64,000 bases of DNA, from contig MJGA01000026.1 of NCBI GenBank assembly GCA_001910725.1, positions 62,001-126,000 of the forward strand, read 5' to 3'. Positions 11,532 through 22,980 of the stretch are shown here, in pieces (position 1 is the first letter of the stretch; each line of letters starts with the position of its first letter). The position numbers and the translations under genes are program-made. Under the pieces are notes generated by a model. It was not told the origin of the DNA. It made no database searches and saw only the letters and a list, made by a program, of their open reading frames with translations. Origin of the DNA: Phanerodontia chrysosporium. Lineage: Eukaryota; Basidiomycota; Agaricomycetes; Polyporales; Phanerochaetaceae.

Positions 11532-12983
11532 ATGACTTCCCCGTTGCCGTACTTTACGCTGAATAACGGTGTTCGCATGCCCGGTGTTGGACAAGGGTGC
11601 GTACACTGTCTTCGTTCTCTGCATTCTTCTGACGTGTGTCATAGGTGTTGGCTTGGTGTCGATGGCGATATTACCACTACAAAGGACATGTGCTCGAATG
11701 CGCTCAAGGTTTGCTCTTCCGAACTGTGTGCCTGGGTACGCTTACTGATGCGCATGTACAGGTTGGACATCGGCACCTGGACACTGTGCGTCGCCTCTCC
11801 TTGCGACAATTGGCGGGGCTCATCATCTCGTGTCTCGTGTAGGCCCCTGGATATGGTGAAAGCAGTTGTTCTGGTTGATTTCCTGACCTGTCTGAACGGT
11901 CCTCCTGTCCCAGGGAACGAGCGCTGAGTCGGCGAGGCCATTCGCGAGTCGGGCATCCCACGCAGCGAGATTTTCGTTACGACGAAACTGGGGTGAGCAG
12001 GCTCGACACCCTGTGAAACACCGCAGCTGACGACGCACGTCGAGCCACTTTCACGACGTCCGCGAGTCGTTCGAGAACTCACTGAGGGCGCTCGATATTG
12101 GGTACATTGACCTGTATCTCATGCACTGGCCGCAGACCAACGAAAACAGTCCGTGTCTCGTCATCACCCTGCGTCGTGCAAGCTGACATGCCTCTTAGAG
12201 GCGGAGCCGTGGAAGCCGGGGCGGATCCTCTCGTTCGACGAGCACCCAAACTTTGTCGACGCATGGCGGGAGATGGAGAAGCTCCTCGACACGGGCAAGC
12301 GGCTCTCGCGCCGACCATGCCTGGAACCAAGGCTGACCGCTCTGTTGCAGGGAAGGTGCGCGCCATCGGGGTGTCCAACTTCTCGGTGAAGAACCTCGAA
12401 GTGCTCTTGCGGCACGCAACCGTCGCGCCCGCGGTGAACCAGGTCGAGGTGCACCCGTGCCTGCCGCAGGAAGAGCTGCGCGCGCACTGCGCAGGCAAAG
12501 GCATCCTGCTGTCCGCGTACTCGCCGTTCGGTGAGCTGCTGCATGCGAGCCGTCCAGCGTGCGTGCTGACCGCCGGCGCCAGGCCAGGGCAACCCGCTCT
12601 TCTTCACCGACCCTGACGTGCAGGCGGTCGCCGCGGCGCACGGGGCGGCGCCGGCGCAGGTTGGGCTCAGCTGGCTCATCCAGCGTGGGATCCCGCCTGT
12701 TGCGAAGAGCGCACGGGTGGAGCGCATGGCTAGTCATCTCCGCGTACGTGCTCCCGGCAGCTTCGCCTGCCAAAACGCCACGGGGTATTCACCGCCAGCC
12801 TCGCAGATCTTGCACCTGACGCCCGAGGAGATGCGCGCTATCGATGGCGTGCACCGCAAACCGGGCATGCACCGCTCGTTGCTGAACCACCCGCCGAACG
12901 GTATCGTGTTTGGATGGACGTACGAACAGCTTGGGTGGCCCTTCGCTGCTGGCGGGATCGTCAAAGCGGATGGTCACGCGTGA
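11532..12983 (+). CDS. Aldo-keto reductase, paralog 2, with an in-frame TGA beside the active-site exon
   Basis: Second AKR copy with the same exon plan: 11532-11596, 11645-11708, 11762-11785, 11843-11855, 11914-11992, 12045-12148, 12199-12294, 12351 onward, and a last exon ending at 12983. The tetrad is visible: Asp in GHRHLDT, Tyr in the 13-nt exon (APGY), Lys in VTTKL and His in LYLMHWPQ. Using the acceptor GTCCCAG, the reading goes GYGNER and then meets TGA (11925-11927) before [17 protein letters not shown]. Using the next AG, inside that TGAG, restores the frame but deletes five codons including the conserved Asn-Glu. One intron (12295-12350) has a GC donor, GCAAGC, where paralogs 1 and 3 have GT. 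The C-terminus ([10 protein letters not shown]) is intact. It could be a young pseudogene, an alternatively spliced enzyme or a base error. Confidence 0.75.
11843..11855 (+). other. 13-nt micro-exon carrying the catalytic Tyr of AKR paralog 2
   Basis: GCCCCTGGATATG lies between TGTAG and GTGAAAGC. It encodes Ala-Pro-Gly-Tyr plus the first base of the next codon, at the same position and length as in paralogs 1 and 3. Confidence 0.8.
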
Positions 12984-13241
12984 GGACAGTGACACTCGCA
13001 CCAGATGAGACATCTATCCCACGATTCCCCCTTCCCTTGCTCCATGGTAGTCGTCGAAAATTTCAACACTACTTGTTACTGCTGTTCAGTGTGAATAGTA
13101 ACCTCTGGTCGCCCATCAACGATTTTCCCACAGCGCTGCTGCGCTGTTTCGGCGAGCCTTGGACTTTCGCCCCTGGGTACTCTACTCTCAGCAGCTCGGC
13201 GTCGCTGTTCTACCAGTCTCACGCGTGCAGCATCGGGCGCA

Positions 13242-13978
13242 ATGGCCGGCATGACAGGAGCGGATTTCCCTTGGGAGATTATCACACTCATCGCGCTTGC
13301 CATCGGAGACGAGTGTCAAGGGGGGCCTGCGTCTTCCAAGCGGTCCTTTGCCTCTCTCAGCCTTGTATGTGCGGCGTGGTGCGATACACTCACGCCCCTC
13401 CTCTTCCGCACGCTCACGCTGCGCGGGCCCCCTGACCTGGTATTCCTGCGAGACGTTGTCGCTCGACACCAACACCTCCCCTCGTCCCCTGCCGACGCTA
13501 TCAGCTAGCTCAGCTGGTTCTGCTGCTCCCGGACACGGAGACGGAGCCGTGGATATGCCATCTCCACTGGCTCTCTGCACAACTCCCGCGCGCTACCATC
13601 ATATGCAGCATCGACCACGACAAATCGTCCCGGAGATCCTCAGAACGTGCTGCTCATGAGTGCCGCCAGCGACGACCCGGGCAGTGCGCGCCGACCGTGT
13701 GTCCTCGCGACTGCAGCCGACATCCTTGACGTTCCGAGGAAATGAGCGTGGGGGCGTTCGCCGTCACGCTCGACGTTGCGAAGAAAGCGCAGTATCTCGT
13801 CTTTGGCGGCGCCGAGTGCCGGCGGAGGTTAAGGTTGGAGCGCCAAGAGGCGCAGAAGCGGAGAGCACACCTCCGGTGGGCCGAGCGCCACGAGAGGGAG
13901 GGCCGCTGTCGGAGGTTCATGGTAGAGGAGCGGCAGAGGGCGGCGGACGCTCGCGAGAGGAGATGCACGCGGGCGTAA
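13242..13978 (+). pseudogene. F-box protein paralog FB2 with frameshift and internal deletion
   Basis: The N-terminus is a good family F-box (FPWEIITLIALAIGD, then SLVCAAWCDTLTPLLFRTL and PPDLVFLRDVV). The frame then stops at TAG near 13508, while the next family motif (ETEPWICHLHWLSAQLP) continues in another frame. After about 13640 the sequence jumps to the family's C-terminal segment (ATAADILDV, then AVTLDVAKKAQYLVFGG), so roughly 200 middle residues are missing relative to the intact copy at 35.5 kb. The tail is an Arg/Glu-rich helix ending near 13978. Both the frameshifts and the internal deletion argue for a real pseudogene rather than a simple sequencing error. It sits between AKR paralogs 2 and 3. 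Confidence 0.7.
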
Positions 13979-14406
13979 AGCGAGGCGATCTATTGGGGAC
14001 GCAGGGAGGACGGGGCACTGTGGTACGACTGTGAGGAGATTCCTGGATGGATCACCTCTACTCGGGATGTCAATAAGCTAAGAGGCGGGCGTCGCTGTAT
14101 CCGTCGTTGAAAGAGATAGGAAAGAGTGGGGATGGGAGTAAGCCCGGATAATTGACAGCTCTGACGAGCTCAATATGTTCATATATACTTCCTGGATACC
14201 CCTTCTCTTGATTGACCGCTGCATGTGTGTAGGCCTCGTAAGGATTCCAATGCGGATCAGTTACTTATGTGATCTTGATTACTTGTTCTCCTCTAGTACT
14301 TGATGTACTTCATCCGGTGCAAGCGTGCGCGCATATGCGACTGTCGCTTCAATTTCAGGGTACACGTTACACATTGCTGGCATGAGCAGGAGACTCCAGC
14401 TATACA
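13979..14406. other. Intergenic region between FB2 and AKR paralog 3
   Basis: About 430 bases with no supported gene; it separates the ends of two convergent units. Confidence 0.5.
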
Positions 14407-15867
14407 TCACTCCTTGACGAACCCACCGACAGTCATCGGCCACCCGAGCTGCTCGTACGTCCACATGAACACCGTGCCGTCGGGCTTGTGGTAGTCCAGC
14501 AGCGAGCGGTGCGCGCCGGGCTTCTGGTGCACACGCTCAATCCGGTCGATGTCCTCCTGTGAAAGGCGCAAGAGCTGCGCGCGCGCGTCAGCGGAGCCGC
14601 CAGCACCACGAGGGCACGCACGGGGGGCACGCACCGTGAGGTTCTGCTGCATGCGGTCGACGTTCGCGCTCTTCGCGATCGGCGGCGTGCCGCGCTGCAC
14701 GAGCCAGCTGATCGCGACCTGCGCGGGCGTCGCGCCGTGCTTCTCTGCGACGGCGGCAAAGTCGGGGTCCGTGAAGAACAGCGGGTTGCCCTGGCCTGCG
14801 CGGGGGGTCAGCAGGCGCCCAGCGGCGCTGTGCGAGCGGACGATGGCGCGGGCGCACCGAAGGGCGAGTACGCGGTGAGCAGGATGCCCTTCTCCGCGCA
14901 GTACTGCTTGAGCGCGTGCTGCGGCAGGTACGGGTGGATCTCGACCTGGTTGTTGGCGGGCACGACCTTGGCGTGCTGCAGCAAGATCTCGAGGTTCTTC
15001 ACCGAGAAGTTGGACACGCCGATCGCGCGCACTTTGCCTGTGAATTCAGGTCAGCGCTGTTGCTTGTCAGGCCATGGAGAAAGGGTACCACCTGTGTCCA
15101 AGAGTTTCTCCATCTCAGCCCAGACATCGACAAAGTTTGGATGTTCCTCAAATGGACGCGCACTTGAGCCTGAGCAGAAGCATGTGTCAGAGGACCGCAT
15201 ATAGTCGCTGAGAATAGAGTCAAAGCACGTCACGTACCATCCGGAGTGTGCGTCACCGGCCAGTGCATGAGGTACAGGTCGATGTAACCTATATCGAGCG
15301 CCTTTAGCGAGTCTTCGAAGGCCTCGCGGACCCGATGCGCATCGCGCGGTCTGGGGCACGATCAATAGGTGCTTGCGCAAAGTGGACATAGCGTGCACAC
15401 CGCAGTTTGGTTGTCACGAAGAGGTCTTCGCGTGGGATGCCCGACTCGCGGACGGCCTTGCCGACGAGCTCTTCGTTATCTGGGCAAATCAGCTCCAGTC
15501 TTCAGGCGGGAGAAGACAACCCGTACAATACCCTGCAGCCTACAGCGCCCACGATCGTTCGTCAGAGCCATCTGCGAGCGCACTGCAAGACCAGCGGCGC
15601 ACCGTGTCGAGATGTCTGTACCCGCACTGTACAGCTGGTGGTCAACCGTGCACGTCACCAGCGAGGGTAGGGGGCACACCTTGAGGGCATTTTTGCACAT
15701 TTCCTCGGCGACGTCGCGACCGCCCTCGGGGCCGAGCCAGCAGCTGCCGCACACACGCGTGAGCAGGGGACACACGACAGCGGAGAGACACACCCTTTGC
15801 CGACGCCGGGCATCTTGACGCCGTTGTTGAGGGTAAAGTAAGGCACGGGTGCTGCAGTGGAGGTCAT
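14407..15867 (-). CDS. Aldo-keto reductase, paralog 3 (intact, opposite orientation)
   Basis: Third AKR copy. It starts at ATG 15867 ([21 protein letters not shown]) and ends at 14407 (TVGGFVKE). All catalytic residues are present: Asp in GYRHLDT, Tyr in the 13-nt exon (AAGY, followed by YNEELVG), Lys in VTTKL and His in LYLMHWPVT. Later landmarks are [25 protein letters not shown] for cofactor binding and [10 protein letters not shown]. The exon plan matches paralogs 1 and 2 and all introns are GT-AG, including the one that has a GC donor in paralog 2. The residue after VTTKL is Arg here, Trp in paralog 1 and Gly in paralog 2, because an extra intron falls there. Predicted role: NAD(P)H-dependent carbonyl reduction in the cytosol, substrate unknown. 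Confidence 0.92.
15527..15539 (-). other. 13-nt micro-exon carrying the catalytic Tyr of AKR paralog 3
   Basis: On the minus strand GCTGCAGGGTATT lies between TGTAG and GTACGGGTT. It encodes Ala-Ala-Gly-Tyr and is the same length, phase and place as in the other two paralogs. Confidence 0.85.
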
Positions 15868-16150
15868 CGTCGGGAGCAGGTGGTGGTCGAGGAAAGAGAG
15901 CGAAATGTCCCGCCAAGCAAGTCCCGCACGGAGCCGGGCCGGGCGGGCGACGATGACCTCATTGACGCGCGCTGACTGATGTTGTCTCGCTGCAGAGTTT
16001 TTGGCTCCAACGGGGCCTTGGACATTTTGCGTAGAAACTCATACTTTATATCACACTTTCGGGGCGAATATTGGAGATGCCTGTGCAATGACCGAGGTAG
16101 GCCGTATATGGTATGGCGCATCACCTTCGTGGCGTTTAGCGCTCCTGGAT

Positions 16151-16510
16151 CGTCCGGTGGGACTCGGGACCTCGACGGGGCGAACAAGCTACTGCGCGGG
16201 GCCGGCCCCACGCGCCAGACGCTGCGGGTACACTTGGCGAAGGAGGCACTCCGCCACGCCGGTACGTGCCTGTGCGCGCTGTGAGATAGGCCCGGCAGCG
16301 TACAGACCGTGTTTGCAGACGACGACTACGTGCTGGACATGGCTCGCAGCGCAGAGCGCGGTGTGGCGGTGGAGCTCACCGTGCAAGGAGAGCCCGGGCG
16401 GTTCGCTCTGTGTCGGGGAATGGGTCGGGGCCGTGTTTCTGCGGCTTGACGAGGGGAAGCAGCTCTCTTTCCATGAGAGCAGGAAGGCCACTTGGCGCGA
16501 TGTCGTATGA
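16151..16510 (+). pseudogene. Orphan coding fragment of unknown family
   Basis: Two pieces look translated: RDLDGANKLLRGAG through LRVHLAKEALRHAG (to about 16260), a GTACGTGCC donor, then after GTACAG a piece beginning TVFADDDYVLDMARSAERG. This is followed, after a one-base frame change near 16390, by GSLCVGEWVGAVFLRLDEGK to a stop at 16510. I do not recognise the family and see no clear start codon. It may be the remains of a gene truncated when the neighbouring duplication at 16.6 kb arrived. Confidence 0.3.
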
Positions 16511-16614
16511 AGGTTGGTCCCTCAGGCCTGTCGCTTATCAAAGAGCTTAGCCAACATGCGCATCTAGCAGCGCATACATGCGAGTGTCGAGAATGTAGCA
16601 GCATGCGGAGAAAC

Positions 16615-17193
16615 AGCTGGGCATGTACGTTGGGTGACGATCACGAGCGGGACATTGATGAGCGAGAAGTGCTGCCGGCAGCCGTCTGCAAGATGCGCAG
16701 TGCGCCCGCACTCATGAGGCGTCCCGAGGCGAATACCGCGTCGGTGCCGCCGCAGATGCGTAAAGAGCACGTCTATGCCGGGCCCTACAGGACGCACGGC
16801 GATCAGCGGAGAGCGCAGAGCGCAGAGCATGGGCATGGCGCACGCAATGGTGGCGAGGTCAAATTCACGGTGATCTCGACCTCACGATCTACCGCTGTAC
16901 CACCGTCGAAGGCCACGCTTGGGCTGCGAAGAGGGATCAGCCCTGTGCGTGGCATGGGCCTACGCGCCGCTCTCTGAATTGCCAAGGAAGCCCAGCTGCG
17001 CGCTAATTGCACGCCTGCGACACGGCCAGAGAAGCTGGATGTATGCAACTCACAATTAGCTGAGAACGCATACAAGAGAGAACTTAGGAACGCACACGCT
17101 GGACAGCCCTCGGGCAGGAATCGAGCGTGCCTGGGCGGAGAGGGGGGAGAGGGCAAGGCAAGCAGTGATCAGCGAGAACGAGCGGCCGAAAAT
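16615..17193 (-). pseudogene. Decayed copy of the secreted-protein gene at 39.0 kb
   Basis: The minus strand reads as a close copy of 39001-39600. The signal peptide (RSFSLITACLALS, then AQARSIPARGLSS) is conserved, but the start codon context AACATGTTC of the 39 kb gene is AATATTTTC here, so the ATG is lost. The following exon begins FSGRVAGVQ but the frame then breaks. Remnants of the next exons (EVEITV, and the ATTGCGTGCGCC junction that replaces the GT donor) are recognisable as far as about 16640, after which homology stops. The downstream third of the gene, with its last exons, is absent. This is a pseudogene with start loss, splice-site loss and 3' truncation. Confidence 0.75.
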
Positions 17194-17745
17194 ATTGCTC
17201 TGTATTGGTGCGTTGAAAGGTCTGTGAGGTTTGGATTGCGGTGGTTTGACTGAAGCTGGAGAAGATAGTAGCTCAGTGCAGGGCAATTGTTCGCGCCCGG
17301 GGCACTCACCATGCAAGCGCCCATCGTCCGAGTCGCTGGTTGAGCACGGACGGTGGCAGAAGCACGCCACGAGAGCGCAAGCTGGCCCCGCATTCTGCAT
17401 AGGAGTGTGGAACGTGCGCAATGACTGAGCCGCAGGGCGTCTGGCCTTGCGAGCAGCGACGGCGCCGGTGCGTTCGGGCACGGACTCGAAGCCCGCTGTA
17501 GGTAACAGATGAGGTCGACGCCTGCCTCGATTGTAGCTGAAGTGGCTCAGTGCGGCGAAGCAGAGGACCCCGGGTGTATTTGGTCGTCCGAGTGCTGCAT
17601 CATTTGTGCTGGCCGTAACCGCATGAAGCCTCGATGGAGCGTGGTGGACGGCTCCTGCATCGCAAAGCTGGCTTGCGAGGTTAGAAGCACCTCAATGGAC
17701 ACTAACGCAGCACTCTCTCCGAGTCAGATGTGTCCACTGTCTTCG
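16620..17745 (-). repeat. Inverted segmental duplication, decayed copy (partner 38450-39600)
   Basis: Read on the minus strand, this segment matches 38450-39600 over the whole upstream region and first exons of the secreted-protein gene. Shared landmarks are GGGCTTCGAGTCCG, GGGCGCTTGCATGGTGAGTG, ACTCGGAGAGAGT and the signal-peptide exon. Many substitutions and short indels separate the copies. The outer breakpoint, at about 17740, abuts a fragment of an F-box gene. Confidence 0.75.
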
Positions 17746-18171
17746 TTGGCGTCCTGGGGAACTTGTACGACGTTGATCTCTTCCAGGAGCGGCGAGGCCT
17801 TCAGTCGTGGACCGTCGACTACTCCACGCAAGAATAGCAAGTCATCGCTGCCACGCAGGGTCAGTAGTCCAAAGAGCACTGGCCATATCGTCTGCAGCTG
17901 GTGTCTGCACACGATGATGCTGAGCGCGGCGAGGCCGTGTTTGGACTTGCGACATTCGTCCACGTCGTCCTGTATTGGTCACAATGAGTCCAGGATATTC
18001 TATAATCATGAAGGATATTTCAGTAAACAGATCAGCACCAGTCGCGTGTGGCATGTGGGTCACAGTAGAAGGTAGGTGAGGAGAGGGAGTGTCAGGAGTC
18101 AGCGCTTTGCGGAAAGCGTCAATTGCTGAGACCTCGAATACCATTCTCCGCCATAAAGACACCTTCCACAT
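17742..18171 (-). pseudogene. Decayed 5' fragment of an F-box gene (FB3), copy of the gene at 40.7 kb
   Basis: The minus strand carries the N-terminal 110 or so residues of the 40.7 kb F-box gene: MPHATGADLFTEI, then SKHGLAALSIIVC, then LRGSDDLLFLRGVVDGPRLK and LLEEINVVQV. Lesions relative to that gene are a +1 shift at GACCAATACAGGACG, an in-frame extra codon in SIIVC, and an abrupt end right after the codons for DANE (about 17742). The promoter is copied as well: GGTATTCGAGGTCTC here matches GGTATCCGAGGTCTC at about 40590. It joins directly to the secreted-protein duplication, making a chimeric block. Confidence 0.75.
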
Positions 18172-19027
18172 ACCAAAAACGGTCTGACAGACGGCAGGCT
18201 CAGAAGCTCGTTATGATGGGCTTATGTAGGTCCACATATATGTCCTCCGGATATCCCAATTCAGTGGTGGGCTTACCACATGGGTTACTCGGCTCTTAGA
18301 CGAGAAATCAACCGCCACACTGTGAAGGTACTTACCACCGATAAGGTCTTTGTAGCCTGAGCTCCGGTTCCAGACATTCTCGCACCACTTACTCTTTATG
18401 AGCTGTATTCTCTGATGGTGCTGAAGGGATACGGTGCTAAAGGCTCTGTCCGGGTAGATTTTCTATTACTCCATCAGTATACATTCTTTGTATGTCACTA
18501 TTACCGCACCAGCCTCGCGGCCTCTTCTGAATACCTGCGGAAGAAGAGAAAACGTGACTGTATCAGAACAAGCCCAGGCCGAGTTCTCCACCACATGCGT
18601 TCCATGCTCCTTCAACGTTCCAACCACATGTCATGGTCACCAGTTCTACCTCAAGTACACAAGCGGCCTCGAGAATGTCGGTATGTAAGTCGGGGACGAG
18701 AGTGGCGTTCAGAAACTGACATCGGGTGACTGTACTGTAGATCCTCCCACGCGACGGTTTTCGTCGTGCACCCGGGTCTATAACCTGTCATAGACGTGGC
18801 TCGTTAGTTAGTTAAAGCAGTGCTATCGGAGATACATGGTAGATGTGTGGAATGAGCCCTCAGGCCTCATCGGCCGACCTCAAATGCATTCGAAGTGCTT
18901 AATGGGCCTAGATGTGTCCTCGTTGTGGAACACCAAACTCAACGATAACTAAGAAGTACAGTCTCCATACTCTATGATACAGAAGTCCGACGGCGGACAA
19001 CTAAGAAGCTACTACGATCGAATGCGT
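18172..19027. other. Intergenic region between FB3 and the maltase gene
   Basis: No complete gene is seen. It contains the possible Cys-rich exon at 18467-18690. The rest is AT-richer sequence without repeats or recognisable elements. Confidence 0.4.
18467..18690 (+). other. Possible Cys-rich coding exon, family unknown
   Basis: An open stretch reads ITAPASRPLLNTCGRRENV, then STTCVPCSFNVPTTCHGHQF and YLKYTSGLENVG, ending at a donor-like GTATGTAAG. The spacing of Cys residues and the N-V-T sequon look like part of an extracellular protein. No start codon, second exon or homologous neighbour could be tied to it, so it may be an orphan exon or chance. Confidence 0.25.
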
Positions 19028-21169
<2,142 letters not shown>

Positions 21170-21176
21170 TTATATA
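21170..21176 (-). promoter_or_regulatory. TATA box of the maltase gene
   Basis: TATATAA on the minus strand, about 70 bases upstream of the likely ATG at 21099. Confidence 0.5.
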
Positions 21177-22166
21177 GGACGTTGGAGCGGGCGAGGACCA
21201 GGTGTCATTGTGGGTACTTGTCGTCCAGAGCTTGGGAACGCACAGCAGACGGCCTGAGGCGCTCGAATTTTCCAACACGCGATCGAGGGGGTTGAGGATG
21301 ATCATGGTGAGATGAAGGTCGCTCCACCCCGAGGTGGCGCAGCGCGCGAGCGGTGGCTCTGCCTGCGCAGCCGGGCGGACGATGTGCGATTCGGCAGAGT
21401 CCCTGCAGCGTGGTATTCGCCCTCCATGTGCGGCCCACGTTGGTGAGGCCATGAATGGCGGGCAAGCACGGCGGTGGCAGAGGCATCGGAGGACTGAGGA
21501 ACTTCCAGGGTGTACAGGACGATTCAGGAAACACCCGCGCAAAACACCGCGTTCCGTTTCGGGGGTCCTCTGTGTGGGTGGCGAGATAATATCGGCAGAG
21601 CGGCGCGGTGTGTGCGGGAGGTGGCACCGCGCTTCATTGACGTCGTTGGCACGATGCCACGTCTCGTCTGCGTTGTCTGCGTCGGTAAGAGAGTCGAGTG
21701 AGAGACGGTGCGAGGTCTGGCGCGGTGGAGAGCTGGCGTCACATGGGGCGTGGGTGAGTCGGAACCTGCGGAGATTCGTCTGAACAGCCCACGCCTCGCG
21801 GTGCGCACGTTGCGTGGTCTGTCGTGCCCTCACACGTCTTCCATCCTGGCCTGTCATCGAGCCCTTCCAGGTCGACCGAGGCGATAAGGGCGGCAAAGGC
21901 CAATTTGAGTCGTTCCGCCCTTGCGCGGGGGCGCACTCGGTGCCCGAGAGGTGCGACTTCGCGTTACTTCAGGTTGCCAGCAATACAGGCTGGCAGACGG
22001 TTCTTATAGAGGCGGTCGAGGCGGTCGTGTAGGTGTCTCTCTCCTCTGTGGCATGCCTGTCTTGAGGCCTAGACTGTGTGCGGATGCGCGAGGGGCTGTG
22101 AAGACTTCGACGGGCGGAAGGCGCTTCTTGGCCTGGATCAACCACCTTGTGCTTCACCCTGACTCC

Positions 22167-22173
22167 TATATAA
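22167..22173 (+). promoter_or_regulatory. TATA box of the phosphatase gene
   Basis: TATATAA, 53 bases upstream of ATG 22227. Confidence 0.55.
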
Positions 22174-22226
22174 CGACGTTCTCTCCTCCTCACCTTCGTT
22201 CGTTCACGACTCTTCACGCCCCGACA

Positions 22227-22980
22227 ATGAGTGTACTCTGCGAAAGTGGCCCATCGAGCCTCAAATCCCGCTACCACACCCAGGCTGAGCCCCTGTCTCC
22301 TCGGTCGCCTCGCGGCTCCATCTCCTTCGTGATACGCAGCACGAGGCCTCGGCCGATACCTAACTCGTACTGGGCGACACCGCTGCTCGTGGCGTGCGAG
22401 TTCCCATACTGCCCGGCCACACTCGCCACCGTCGCCCGCCAGAAGACGAAGCAGAAGCTCGACGCCCTGCTCGCCGCAGGCGTGCGCACCTTCATCGACC
22501 TCACGGAGCCACACGAGCTCTTCCCGTACTACCCACACCTCGCCGAGCGCTGTGCGCTGCTCGGCATCGACCCGAGCGAGGTCGAGTATCACAACTTCCC
22601 TATCCGCGACCGCAGCCTGCCCGAGAGTGTCGACTTTGTGCGGCGGATCCTCGCCGTGCTCCGCGACAACGAGCGCCGGGGCGGATCTCTGCCGTGCACT
22701 GCAGAGGCGGGATAGGGCGCACAGGTCTTGTGGTCGGCTGCTGGCTCGTCGAGTCCGGTGTCGCGAGGGACGGGGCTCACGCGCTGCAAATCATCGCCCA
22801 GGAGTGGAAGCAGGTGGAAAAGTGCAAGCGATTCCCGTGCAGCCCAGAGACAGGCCCGCAGTTCGAGTTCGTTAAGAACTTTCAACGGCTGCCGGCTGCC
22901 ATCGACTCTATATCGTGCGTCGTACACCTTTTCTTTTGCGAGCCGCGCTCAACTTTTCGCGTAGATCTTCCGAGTTTTGA
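22227..22980 (+). CDS. Protein tyrosine / dual-specificity phosphatase-like protein
   Basis: A small phosphatase of the Cys-based superfamily. The P-loop is HCRGGIGRTG (HCxxGxxRTG, with the catalytic Cys and phosphate-binding Arg) and the likely general acid is Asp in NFPIRDRSLPE. The N-terminal part includes PIPNSYWATPLLVACEFP and FIDLTEPHELFPYY, as in basidiomycete DSP-like proteins. The frame breaks by one base at about 22680, in the run CGGGGCGGATC just before ISAVHCRGG; an extra base would restore a continuous reading, and no intron fits. A final GT-AG intron precedes the last few codons, giving the stop at 22978-22980. Predicted size is about 235 residues, cytosolic or nuclear. The physiological substrate is unknown. 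Confidence 0.82.
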
